Shown: one piece after another, positions 7,472 through 13,805 of the stretch
How the letters are laid out: the number at the start of each line of letters is the position of its first letter
Numbering within the stretch: the stretch's first letter is position 1
NCBI GenBank assembly: GCA_900771185.1
Contig: CAAGND010000101.1
Span: 1-17,250 of the forward strand
DNA: 17,250 nt
Origin: Clostridia bacterium
GTDB taxonomy: Bacteria > Bacillota > Clostridia > Oscillospirales > Acutalibacteraceae
Direction: 5' to 3'
The notes under the pieces: generated by a model
Told to the model about the DNA's origin: nothing
Database searches by the model: none
The model's input: only the letters and a program-made list of their open reading frames with translations
Position numbers and translations under genes: made by a program

Positions 7472-7632
7472 GTAACCGCTGATTAAATCGGATACACAAT
7501 TCTCAGAGGCTATTTTTCCGTCAGGGTCGCCAAAAATACTCGTTAATACACAAAGTATTGCCTGCGTTTTTTGACGCCCCCTACAAAAAACTATCTCACT
7601 GATAATCGCGCCCCGATTTAATCAGTGGTTAC
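7472..7632. repeat. 161-bp full-length imperfect palindrome (MITE- or REP-like)
   Basis: The ends are near-perfect inverted repeats: 7472-7491 matches the reverse complement of 7613-7632 at 19 of 20 positions. Symmetry continues, more weakly, through both arms to AATAC/GTATT around a five-base centre, so two equal 78-base arms account for the whole element. It begins seven bases after the DUF1854 stop and ends 27 bases before the darA start. It has no coding content. It could be a non-autonomous mobile repeat, a large intergenic hairpin that isolates the two transcripts, or both. I see no clear target-site duplication. Confidence 0.75.
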
Positions 7633-7659
7633 CTATAAAATAGAAAAAGGATGGTATTT

Positions 7660-7986
7660 ATGAAACTTATACTGGCTATTGTCAACAATGACGACAGCGC
7701 GAAGGTCTGCAGCGCTCTGACAAACGGCGGATATTTTATCACAAAGCTTTCGACCACCGGCGGCTTTCTCATGGTCGGAAACACGACTATTCTTATCGGT
7801 GCTGAGGATACGCAGGTCGATGCGATAAAGAAAATCATTTCCGACAACAGCTCAACACGAAAAAAGGAGATGCCCTCAGTCGCCTCCTTCGGCAGAGGAC
7901 TCGGAGCGGCGGACACGAGCGCGAGTGCCAATGTAAGGGGAGCCACCGTGTTTGTGCTGGATGTTGAAAGCTTTGAAAAGCTTTGA
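7660..7986 (+). CDS. darA: PII-like cyclic-di-AMP receptor DarA/PstA
   Basis: DarA (PstA) proteins are small trimeric PII-like proteins of Bacillota that bind cyclic di-AMP; their downstream targets are not settled. The 108-residue product has the family pattern: an opening MKLILAIVNNDD, the KLSTTGGFL...GNTTILIG core that forms the nucleotide-binding site, and a C-terminal ATVFVLDVE strand. I chose the ATG at 7660 over the in-frame ATG at 7651 because AAAAAGGA (7644-7651) lies at normal distance only from 7660. It is flanked by the 161-bp palindrome upstream and the box-rich region downstream, so it appears monocistronic. No promoter with good boxes is visible in front; it may lie within the palindrome. 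Confidence 0.92.
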   Translation: MKLILAIVNNDDSAKVCSALTNGGYFITKLSTTGGFLMVGNTTILIGAEDTQVDAIKKIISDNSSTRKKEMPSVASFGRGLGAADTSASANVRGATVFVLDVESFEKL

Positions 7987-8055
7987 CGCATGACACGCTG
8001 ATTGAGCCTAACAGATCGGGCGGGCATCACGTTATAAAAAATAATTTAAAAAATT

Positions 8056-8179
8056 TTTTCCACATGTTTTCCTCATGGTATTTGCGCCCTTAGTGGCAGA
8101 TATTGTTGATTTTTGTCGGCTGAAGTACAATGTGTGGGGTCAAAAAAGTTTTCCTCATCTTCTTTTGAGTTTTCCACAT
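8056..8179 (+). promoter_or_regulatory. Four TTTTCC(A/T)CAT boxes (DnaA-box-like cluster)
   Basis: TTTTCCACAT occurs at 8056 and 8170, and TTTTCCTCAT at 8067 and 8149, all on the same strand. Spacings within pairs are 11 and 21 bases, close to one and two helical turns. The two ACA versions fit the relaxed DnaA-box consensus TTWTNCACA. The cluster follows an AT-rich tract (8033-8059) and lies 45-170 bases upstream of the ylxM promoter. Binding by DnaA or by some other regulator is inferred only from the boxes. Confidence 0.45.
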
Positions 8180-8221
8180 CCGTAATGTTGAAAACCTTTG
8201 CTCAAAGGCCGAAATTTATGC

Positions 8222-8250
8222 TTGACAGCCGCTGATTTTTTTAGTATAAT
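8222..8250 (+). promoter_or_regulatory. Perfect-consensus sigma-A promoter for ylxM-ffh
   Basis: TTGACA (8222-8227), a 17-base spacer and TATAAT (8245-8250) match the consensus at all twelve positions. The transcript should start at about 8257, inside the palindrome that begins directly after the -10 box. Confidence 0.92.
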
Positions 8251-8286
8251 ACCACCCTGTAAAGCACTTGTGCTTTACAGGGTGGT
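8251..8286. promoter_or_regulatory. Perfect 36-bp palindrome overlapping the ylxM transcription start
   Basis: The 16 bases at 8251-8266 are the exact reverse complement of 8271-8286, around a CTTG centre. It abuts the -10 box, so as DNA it is ideally placed for a repressor, and as RNA the message would begin within a stable hairpin. The bases that follow are TTCTTC, too poor in T for a confident terminator. A smaller hairpin GCGGC/GCCGC follows at 8296-8308. Confidence 0.65.
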
Positions 8287-8341
8287 TTCTTCAGGGCGGC
8301 TTTGCCGCTCATTATTCTGCTGAGAAAGGAGCGTGGGCACA

Positions 8342-8704
8342 GTGGCAAAAAATCTTGAAATAGCGGTTCTGCTTGACCTTTACGGTGATATGCTGACTGA
8401 AAAGCAGCGCGACTTTCTCGGATATTATTACAACGATGATCTCTCGCTTTCCGAAATCGCGGAAAATGAGGGGATAACCCGCCAGGGAGTGCGTGACGCC
8501 ATAAAGCGCGCGGAGGCACAGCTTTTCGATATGGAGAGCCGCCTCGGACTTGCCACAAAGTACGATGAGATAAGAAGCGGACTCAATGAGATTATCGAGT
8601 GCGCCGGCGAGATAGGGGACTACAATTTGCGCCACAGCCTCTCAAGAGAGGTCAATGACTGTACGGTGAAGATCAAAGCGATAGCAATGTCGCTTATGGA
8701 ATAA
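8342..8704 (+). CDS. ylxM: YlxM (UPF0122), sigma-70 region 4-like protein of the SRP operon
   Basis: YlxM is a small all-helical protein found beside ffh in Bacillota and implicated in modulating the signal recognition particle. The 120-residue product shows the family opening with LTEKQRDFLGYYYNDDLSLSEIAE and a helix-turn-helix resembling sigma-70 region 4 (SEIAENEGITRQGVRDAIKRAE). I start at GTG 8342 because AAAGGAG (8325-8331) is ten bases away; the in-frame GTG at 8333 would be only one base from it. It is driven by the consensus promoter at 8222-8250. Unusually, 327 bases including a dispersed repeat separate it from ffh, though no terminator is obvious and co-transcription remains possible. 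Confidence 0.93.
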   Translation: MAKNLEIAVLLDLYGDMLTEKQRDFLGYYYNDDLSLSEIAENEGITRQGVRDAIKRAEAQLFDMESRLGLATKYDEIRSGLNEIIECAGEIGDYNLRHSLSREVNDCTVKIKAIAMSLME

Positions 8705-8796
8705 CCGTCACAGACTTGCCGAAACAGGCATAAGGCTTTAGGTGCTAAGATTTAGGGCTTCGGTTTTTATCTCAATTATTCTCAGAATCAAAAGTC

Positions 8797-8875
8797 TGTC
8801 ATTCTGAGCGCAGCGAAGAATCTTAAATCTACTAATCTAAAAAGATTCTTCGTCACTTCGTTCCTCAGAATGACA
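8797..8875. repeat. Dispersed palindromic intergenic repeat, intact copy
   Basis: The element is bounded by a perfect 12-bp inverted repeat (TGTCATTCTGAG at 8797-8808, its complement at 8864-8875). Inside, CGAAGAATCTT on the left is mirrored by AAGATTCTTCG on the right, with the right arm carrying six extra bases. A degenerate half-copy lies at 332-380. Elements of this type are, to my knowledge, common intergenic repeats in gut bacteria. It occupies the 327-bp gap between ylxM and ffh; I see no gene or confident promoter in the rest of that gap, only a weak CTAA-rich tract at about 8989-9010. Confidence 0.75.
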
Positions 8876-9031
8876 AAGATTTACACGGTTCGTACAGGTA
8901 AACTGTGTTTCCTCAAAGCGTCAGATAATATTTTGAAAGTAGATTTTTTGTTTGAGAATATCTTACACTTTTGTGACTTGCCGTATCTAATGTCTAACAT
9001 CTAATTATCTATATTAACCGGGGGTGATTTT

Positions 9032-10378
9032 TTGGCTTTTGAAGGTCTTTCGGAAAAGCTTGAAGCCGCGTTCAAACGGCTCAAAAGCAAGGGAAGCCTG
9101 ACTGAGGCGGATGTGCGCAGCGCAATGCGTGACGTCCGTATGGCTCTGCTTGAGGCGGATGTCAGCTACAAGGTTGCCAAGGACTTCACCGCCAAGGTGA
9201 CCGAGCGCGCCATCGGCGCCGACGTGATGGAGAGTCTCACGCCTGCACAGATGGTGATAAAGATAGTCAATGAGGAGCTTATCAACCTCATGGGCGGCAC
9301 CAAGACCCGTCTGGCCAGTGCCGCGCATCCTCCGACAGTGGTTCTGCTCTGCGGTCTTCAGGGTGCAGGTAAAACCACGCACTGCGCAAAGCTTGCTCTC
9401 ATGCTCAAAAACCGTGGCAACCGCCCGCTTTTGGTAGCGTGTGATATATACCGTCCCGCCGCGATAAAACAGCTCCAGGTCATGGGCGAAAAAGCGGGAG
9501 TTCCGGTGTTTGAACGTGGAACTCAGGATCCGGTCAAAACGGCCAAGGAGGCCGTGTCACTCGCGAAGGACGAGGGCTATGACTATGTGCTGCTTGATAC
9601 GGCAGGACGCCTGCACATCGACGAGCAGCTCATGGATGAGCTGAGACGCATAAAGAGCGAGGTTCATCCCCATGAAATTCTGCTCGTGGTCGATGCGATG
9701 ACAGGTCAGGACGCAGTAAAGGTTGCGGAGTCCTTCAACGAGGCTCTCGGCATTGACGGACTGATATTGACAAAGCTCGACGGCGACACAAGGGGCGGTG
9801 CGGCTCTCTCGGCGCGCGCAGTGACCGGCAAGCCGATCAAATTTGTCGGTGTCGGCGAAAAGCTCGGCGATCTCGATGTATTCCATCCTGACAGAATGGC
9901 GTCAAGAATTCTCGGAATGGGCGATGTCCTCTCCCTGATTGAAAAGGCGGAGACCGCCATTGACGAGAAAAAAGCCCGTGAGATGGAGGAAAAGCTGCGC
10001 AAAAACAAGTTTGACCTCAACGACCTGCTCGACCAGATAACACAGCTTCGCAAGATGGGCTCCATTCAGGATACCCTTGCAATGCTGCCGGGCATGGGCA
10101 AAAAGCTTCAGGATGTCGATGTGGACGAGCGGCAGTTTGACAGACTTCAGGCTCTCATCTATTCAATGACCCCGCGTGAGCGGGAAAATCCCGACATCAT
10201 CAACCCCTCCCGCAAAAAGCGTATAGCGGCGGGCAGCGGTCAAAAGGTTGAGGATGTCAACAGGCTGCTCAATCAGCACAAGCAGATGCAGAAGCTCTTC
10301 AAGCAGTTCAACGGCAAAGGCTCGAAGAAGAAAATGCGCCGCATGGGCATTGATCCGAGGCAGTTCGGCGGAATGTAA
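9032..10378 (+). CDS. ffh: Signal recognition particle GTPase Ffh
   Basis: Ffh is the protein subunit of the bacterial signal recognition particle. It binds SRP RNA and signal sequences and delivers ribosomes to FtsY at the membrane. The 448-residue protein has the N domain (1 to about 90), the G domain with GLQGAGKTT (108-116), DTAGRL (from 189) and TKLDGD (247-252), and a methionine-rich M domain from about 300 with RIAAGSG near the RNA-binding region. The start is a UUG at 9032, set by GGGGGTGA at 9020-9027; the next residues (AFEGLSEKLEAAF) match the family start, which excludes a later one. It leads the group rpsP-khpA-rimM-trmD. The SRP RNA gene is not in this window. Confidence 0.98.
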   Translation: MAFEGLSEKLEAAFKRLKSKGSLTEADVRSAMRDVRMALLEADVSYKVAKDFTAKVTERAIGADVMESLTPAQMVIKIVNEELINLMGGTKTRLASAAHPPTVVLLCGLQGAGKTTHCAKLALMLKNRGNRPLLVACDIYRPAAIKQLQVMGEKAGVPVFERGTQDPVKTAKEAVSLAKDEGYDYVLLDTAGRLHIDEQLMDELRRIKSEVHPHEILLVVDAMTGQDAVKVAESFNEALGIDGLILTKLDGDTRGGAALSARAVTGKPIKFVGVGEKLGDLDVFHPDRMASRILGMGDVLSLIEKAETAIDEKKAREMEEKLRKNKFDLNDLLDQITQLRKMGSIQDTLAMLPGMGKKLQDVDVDERQFDRLQALIYSMTPRERENPDIINPSRKKRIAAGSGQKVEDVNRLLNQHKQMQKLFKQFNGKGSKKKMRRMGIDPRQFGGM

Positions 10379-10439
10379 TAACCTGACGGTTTTATACATT
10401 ATATATTTTAATCTGTATATTTTTTGGAGGTACATTATC

Positions 10440-10685
10440 ATGGCAGTTAAAATCAGACTGCGCCGCATGGGCGCAAAGAAGGCACCTTTTTACCGTATAG
10501 TTGTTGCGGATTCAAGATATCCCCGTGACGGCAGATTTATTGAGGAGATCGGCACCTATGATCCGCTCAAGGAGCCCGCAGAGATAAAGGTTGACGCAGA
10601 CAAGGCGAAGCAGTGGATAGCAAACGGCGCACAGCCCACCGACACTGTCAAGGATCTGCTCAAAAAGAGCGGCGTTATCGGCTGA
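10440..10685 (+). CDS. rpsP: 30S ribosomal protein S16
   Basis: S16 is a small-subunit protein that binds 16S rRNA early in 30S assembly. The 81-residue product is canonical: AVKIRLRRMGAKKAPFYRIVVADSR at the N-terminus and IGTYDPL in the middle. The ATG at 10440 is preceded by GGAGG (10426-10430). A longer open frame reaches back into ffh but has no support. It lies 61 bases after ffh and 80 before khpA, in the standard clostridial order. Confidence 0.98.
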   Translation: MAVKIRLRRMGAKKAPFYRIVVADSRYPRDGRFIEEIGTYDPLKEPAEIKVDADKAKQWIANGAQPTDTVKDLLKKSGVIG

Positions 10686-10765
10686 TTTCACGCTCTATGC
10701 TTAAAAACATGGCTCTCAGCAGGCGATGCCGGGGGTTTTGTTTTTACACGAAAGGATTTGTAGAT

Positions 10766-10999
10766 ATGAAAGATTTACTTGTATCAATAGCGCAGGGCCT
10801 TGTCGAGGATCCGTCTTGTGTCAGCGTCACAGTTGACGAGCCGGACGATGAGGGCGTTGTGGTCTATCATCTCCATGTTGCTGAGAACGATATGGGCAGG
10901 GTTATCGGCAAGCAGGGCAGAATAGCAAAGGCTATCCGTACTGTTATGCGTGCCGCCGCGACCCGCAGCGACGCGAAGATCGCCGTGGAAATCGACTGA
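10766..10999 (+). CDS. khpA: KH-domain RNA-binding protein KhpA
   Basis: KhpA (YlqC) is a single-KH-domain RNA-binding protein that partners KhpB in several Bacillota and affects cell division and small RNA biology. The 77-residue product has the KH signature IGKQGR (GxxG loop) near residues 46-51 and the family ending AKIAVEID. The ATG follows AAAGGA (10751-10756). Its TGA overlaps the rimM ATG by one base, so the two are coupled. The 80-base gap after rpsP ends in a T-rich stretch, but I could not find a convincing stem there. Confidence 0.95.
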   Translation: MKDLLVSIAQGLVEDPSCVSVTVDEPDDEGVVVYHLHVAENDMGRVIGKQGRIAKAIRTVMRAAATRSDAKIAVEID

Positions 11000-11520
11000 T
11001 GATTAAGGAATATCTTGAAATAGGTCAGATAGTCGGAACCCACGGAGTCAGGGGCGAACTCAGAGTTCAGCCCTGGTGTGACTCACCCGATTTTTTCAAA
11101 AAATTCAAAACACTTTATTTCGATGCGCACGGAGAACGACCCGTCGGGGTGGTTTCGGCGCGTGCGCATGGGAATATTGTTCTCCTTTGCCTTCAGGACT
11201 GCGGCAGCGTTGAGAGCGCCGCAGCGCTCAGAGGCAGGGTACTTTTTATGCGCCGGAGCGATGCAAAACTCAAAAAGGGCGCATATTTTATAGCTGAGCT
11301 TATCGGCTGCCGTGTTATAGACGCGGACAACGCTGATATCTGCTACGGCACTTTGAACGACGTCAGTCAGACGGGCGCGAACGATGTCTGGCATATCACT
11401 GACGGGAACGGCAGGGAGCATCTCATTCCGGCAATCCCCGATGTTGTCAAAACCGTCGATGTCGAAACAGGTGTGGTAACGATTTCACCGCTTAAGGGGC
11501 TGTTTGACGATGAGGATTGA
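10999..11520 (+). CDS. rimM: 16S rRNA processing protein RimM
   Basis: RimM is a 30S assembly factor that binds S19 and helps mature the 16S rRNA 3' domain. The 173-residue product shows the N-terminal RimM domain with IGQIVGTHGVRGELRV and the C-terminal PRC-barrel region with DVWHITDGNG, EHLIPAIPDVVKTVD and the usual acidic end. It overlaps khpA by one base (TGATG), and its last eleven bases overlap trmD, indicating tight coupling along the cluster. Length is normal for the family. Confidence 0.97.
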   Translation: MIKEYLEIGQIVGTHGVRGELRVQPWCDSPDFFKKFKTLYFDAHGERPVGVVSARAHGNIVLLCLQDCGSVESAAALRGRVLFMRRSDAKLKKGAYFIAELIGCRVIDADNADICYGTLNDVSQTGANDVWHITDGNGREHLIPAIPDVVKTVDVETGVVTISPLKGLFDDED

Positions 11521-12247
11521 TATTCTGACTCTGTTTCCCGATATGTGCTGCGCCGTTCTGCGCGAGAGCATTATCGGACGTGCCCGTGAGCGCGGCTGTG
11601 TTGAAATCAACTGCCGAAATATACGCGACTATACTCTTGACAAGCACAACCGCGTGGATGATTCGCCCTATGGCGGCGGAACGGGAATGATAATGCAGGT
11701 GCAGCCGATATTTGACTGCTACACTTCGCTGTGTGAGGACATTGGCAAAAAGCCTCATCTTATCTATATGACCCCGCAGGGCAAAACGCTCACTCAGCAG
11801 CGTGTGGTTGAGCTCTCAAAGCTTGACAATATAGCGCTGCTCTGCGGACACTATGAGGGGATTGACGAGAGGGTTATCGAGGAAATCGTGGATGAGGAGA
11901 TCTCAATAGGCGATTTTGTCGTGACCGGAGGTGAGCTGCCCGCGCTTATGCTTGCGGATGCCGTTTCCAGAATGCTCCCCGGAGTCCTCGCAAACGAGGA
12001 GGCTTTCGAGGCGGAGAGCCATTACAGCTCGCTGTTGGAATATCCGCAGTATACCCGCCCCTTTGAGTGGCACGGAAAGGAAGTGCCGCAGGTTCTGCTG
12101 TCCGGCCACCATGAGAATATTGCTCGCTGGCGCAGGGAACAGAGCCTTATGCGGACATTAGAGCGCAGACCTGATATGCTCGAAAACGCACAGCTTGACA
12201 AACGTGATGAAAAATTTATCGCACAGATCAAAGAGGAAAAGATTTAA
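11510..12247 (+). CDS. trmD: tRNA (guanine-N1)-methyltransferase TrmD
   Basis: TrmD methylates G37 of a subset of tRNAs using S-adenosylmethionine and prevents +1 frameshifting. It is a SPOUT-fold homodimer with a trefoil knot. The 245-residue product contains DDSPYGGGTGM, LCGHYEGIDERV and IGDFVVTGGELPA, the knot and substrate-binding motifs. I start at ATG 11510, eleven bases inside the rimM end, with AAGGGG (11494-11499) as its binding site; the in-frame TTG at 11504 is closer than usual and gives a non-standard N-terminus. In many Bacillota rplS follows; here the coding stops and a long hairpin follows instead. Confidence 0.98.
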   Translation: MRIDILTLFPDMCCAVLRESIIGRARERGCVEINCRNIRDYTLDKHNRVDDSPYGGGTGMIMQVQPIFDCYTSLCEDIGKKPHLIYMTPQGKTLTQQRVVELSKLDNIALLCGHYEGIDERVIEEIVDEEISIGDFVVTGGELPALMLADAVSRMLPGVLANEEAFEAESHYSSLLEYPQYTRPFEWHGKEVPQVLLSGHHENIARWRREQSLMRTLERRPDMLENAQLDKRDEKFIAQIKEEKI

Positions 12248-12269
12248 TCTGATTTATAGAAAAATGGTT

Positions 12270-12342
12270 TCAGACTGCGAAAAAATGCAGTAGCCAATCC
12301 GCAGAGCGGTTTGGAGGCTACATGGCTTTTTCGGCAGTCTGA
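12270..12342. terminator. Long branched hairpin after trmD, terminator-like
   Basis: TCAGACTGC (12270-12278) pairs with GCAGTCTGA (12334-12342), extended by an A-run facing TTTTTC. Inside, GTAGCC (12290-12295) pairs with GGCTAC (12316-12321), and CCGC/GCGG forms the tip. It starts 23 bases after the trmD stop. Only TTTAAT follows on the + strand, so termination would be modest; on the - strand the stem is followed by AAACCATTTTTC. It may end the SRP/trmD transcript or be a repeat or structured RNA in its own right. Confidence 0.5.
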
Positions 12343-12445
12343 TTTAATGTGCATAGTGTATTAAAATGTTGCAAATAATATGGTCAAAATACACAACAAA
12401 GCGTTCGCACTTTTTCGCAACTTTGGGACAGAATACGAATTATCG

Positions 12446-12503
12446 TTTTCGGGGACAAAACTCGTCCCCAAAATGTTGACGCGGACAAGATTTATGATAT
12501 AAT
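12446..12503 (+). promoter_or_regulatory. ptsH promoter with an adjacent inverted repeat
   Basis: TTGACG (12476-12481) and TATAAT (12498-12503), spaced by 16 bases, form a strong promoter about 50 bases before the HPr start. Directly upstream, GGGGAC (12451-12456) and GTCCCC (12464-12469) make a 6-bp inverted repeat flanked by TTTT and AAAA; it ends six bases before the -35 box. No T-run follows it, so an operator or upstream binding site is more likely than a terminator. Confidence 0.7.
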
Positions 12504-12552
12504 ATGTAGCGTAGTAATTTAATTTGAATTTGTGTGTGGGAGATTATATATC

Positions 12553-12816
12553 ATGTATGTAAAAGATGTTATGGTTCAGAATCAGGTAGGGCTTCATGCT
12601 CGCCCGGCAACATTTTTCATTCAGAAGGCCAATGAGTTCAAATCCTCCATTTGGGTGGAGAGAGAAGAGCGCAGAGTCAACGCAAAGAGCCTTCTCGGCG
12701 TTCTTTCGCTCGGAATCATGGGCGGCACTCAGATTCGTATCATTGCCGGCGGTCCCGATGAGGAGCAGGCGGTGGATGAGCTTGTCAAGCTTGTTGAGTC
12801 AGGCTTCGCCGAGTAA
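12553..12816 (+). CDS. ptsH: HPr family phosphocarrier protein
   Basis: HPr carries phosphate from Enzyme I to sugar-specific PTS permeases and, phosphorylated on a serine by HPr kinase, acts as co-repressor with CcpA in Bacillota. The 87-residue protein has the active-site His15 in GLHARPA and the regulatory Ser46 in NAKSLLGVLSLGI. His15 argues against a Crh-type protein, which lacks it. The ATG at 12553 is ten bases after GGGAG. An upstream in-frame start would precede the binding site. No ptsI follows; the gene is enclosed by its own promoter and terminator. Confidence 0.94.
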   Translation: MYVKDVMVQNQVGLHARPATFFIQKANEFKSSIWVEREERRVNAKSLLGVLSLGIMGGTQIRIIAGGPDEEQAVDELVKLVESGFAE

Positions 12817-12840
12817 TCAGCACCAGCAATATAGTTTGTC

Positions 12841-12867
12841 AGCAGGCTCTCGTAGCCTGCTTTTTTT
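12841..12867 (+). terminator. Intrinsic terminator of ptsH
   Basis: AGCAGGCT (12841-12848) pairs perfectly with AGCCTGCT (12854-12861) over a five-base loop, followed by seven Ts (12861-12867). It lies 25 bases after the ptsH stop. Confidence 0.93.
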
Positions 12868-12870
12868 CTG

Positions 12871-12899
12871 TTAATCAACTTCTGCCGCCGGCATATAAT
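12871..12899 (+). promoter_or_regulatory. Possible promoter of the unknown 261-residue gene
   Basis: A perfect TATAAT (12894-12899) follows the ptsH terminator and lies about 40 bases before the next start codon. The hexamer 17 bases upstream, TTAATC, is a poor -35. Because a strong terminator precedes it, some promoter is needed here, and this is the best candidate. Confidence 0.45.
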
Positions 12900-12938
12900 G
12901 ATATTGAATATTATATATATTTTGCAGGTGGTGATAAT

Positions 12939-13724
12939 ATGTTTGCGGCTCTTGAGCTTGCCGAATGCGGATTTTTCAAACGGCGTCAGCTTAACCGTAA
13001 ACCGCAGGTGAGGGAAGTTCGTGTTCCCGGCGGACTGCCTTTCACTCTGATCAAAACAGCTCTCGTTCACGGCAGGGTGGACAGCGAAGCGGTGTCGGCC
13101 GCGGCGGGGAATTATTCCCGCAGAATGCTGCTCCCGGAGCGGGCGGGGAATATAGCCGGAACGGAACGTTTTGACTCCTCGCGTTTCAGAAAGCTTGTGC
13201 TGTTTAACACTGCCGCCTATATTCTCAGACAGTCACTCGATTGCGGCGAGCGCCTTTCGCTGTGCGTTGCGGACAGGAGCGGAGTGCTTGCGGGCAAACT
13301 CAGTCATGTTGTGCCTCTCGTGTCGGATGTGCGGGTGATGACCGATAACCGAGCGGCTTATAACGAGGATATAGCGGGTGCCATGGAGGAGTTCGGAGCG
13401 GCTGTCAGATTCTGTGAAAAAGCCGATGCGGATATAGTTATCGACCTCGATTCCTCCGGAGAGGACGGGAGAGTAATCTTTTCTTTTGAAAAGGGTTTCT
13501 CGTTTTCCGGCGCAGAGCTTCCCATCTGTTACGCGTCACTCAAACCCGCCGGTATAGATACACTCGATTTCGCGGCTGCGCTGTTTGAGCTTTGCAGGAT
13601 ATCAACGCTCGGAGACCTGCGCGGTGCGGAGCCGATATTCAACTCCCGGCCCTGCACTTACAGGCGCGCGGAGGAACTTACAAGGGATTTGCTGCAGCCT
13701 GTGACTATTGACAATCCGGGTTGA
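12939..13724 (+). CDS. Hypothetical protein, possibly with a Rossmann-like segment
   Basis: I do not recognise this 261-residue protein. It starts at ATG 12939 with AGGTGGTGAT just upstream. The N-terminal third is basic (KRRQLNRKPQVREVRVPGG). The middle, about residues 100-170, alternates predicted strands and helices: SLCVADRSGVLAG, then VSDVRVMTDN, then AVRFCEKADADIVIDLD. That rhythm is what a nucleotide-binding Rossmann-like or dehydrogenase-like fold shows, but a clean GxGxxG is absent, so cofactor binding is doubtful. There is no signal peptide or membrane segment. It sits between ptsH, separated by a strong terminator, and greA, whose promoter starts inside its last codons. Coding composition matches its neighbours, which supports a real resident gene. 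Confidence 0.8.
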   Translation: MFAALELAECGFFKRRQLNRKPQVREVRVPGGLPFTLIKTALVHGRVDSEAVSAAAGNYSRRMLLPERAGNIAGTERFDSSRFRKLVLFNTAAYILRQSLDCGERLSLCVADRSGVLAGKLSHVVPLVSDVRVMTDNRAAYNEDIAGAMEEFGAAVRFCEKADADIVIDLDSSGEDGRVIFSFEKGFSFSGAELPICYASLKPAGIDTLDFAAALFELCRISTLGDLRGAEPIFNSRPCTYRRAEELTRDLLQPVTIDNPG

Positions 13725-13736
13725 AATGAATATAAT
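13708..13736 (+). promoter_or_regulatory. Perfect-consensus greA promoter inside the preceding gene
   Basis: TTGACA (13708-13713) encodes part of the last residues of the hypothetical gene; after 17 bases comes TATAAT (13731-13736). All twelve consensus positions match. The transcript would start near 13743 and carry a leader of about 60 bases that includes a small TGGG/CCCA hairpin (13747-13762). Confidence 0.9.
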
Positions 13737-13805
13737 AACAATATTATGGGTGTCAGTGCCCAACAGCAGATTATTTCCAAAAATCAGGAAGAAGGAAGAG
13801 TATAA

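Noticed and set aside
8033..8220. A replication origin, from the DnaA-like boxes and AT-rich tract
   Set aside because: No dnaA, dnaN, rpmH or other origin-linked genes are nearby and only two boxes fit the DnaA consensus.
8880..8900. Possible tRNA T-arm (GGTTCG)
   Set aside because: No acceptor, anticodon or D-arm can be assembled around it.
10248..10439. N-terminally extended rpsP reading frame
   Set aside because: It overlaps the end of ffh in another frame; S16 proteins start at MAVKIRL and GGAGG precedes ATG 10440.
10686..10765. Terminator between rpsP and khpA
   Set aside because: The gap has a T-rich stretch after GCCGGGGG, but no upstream arm gives a stable stem.
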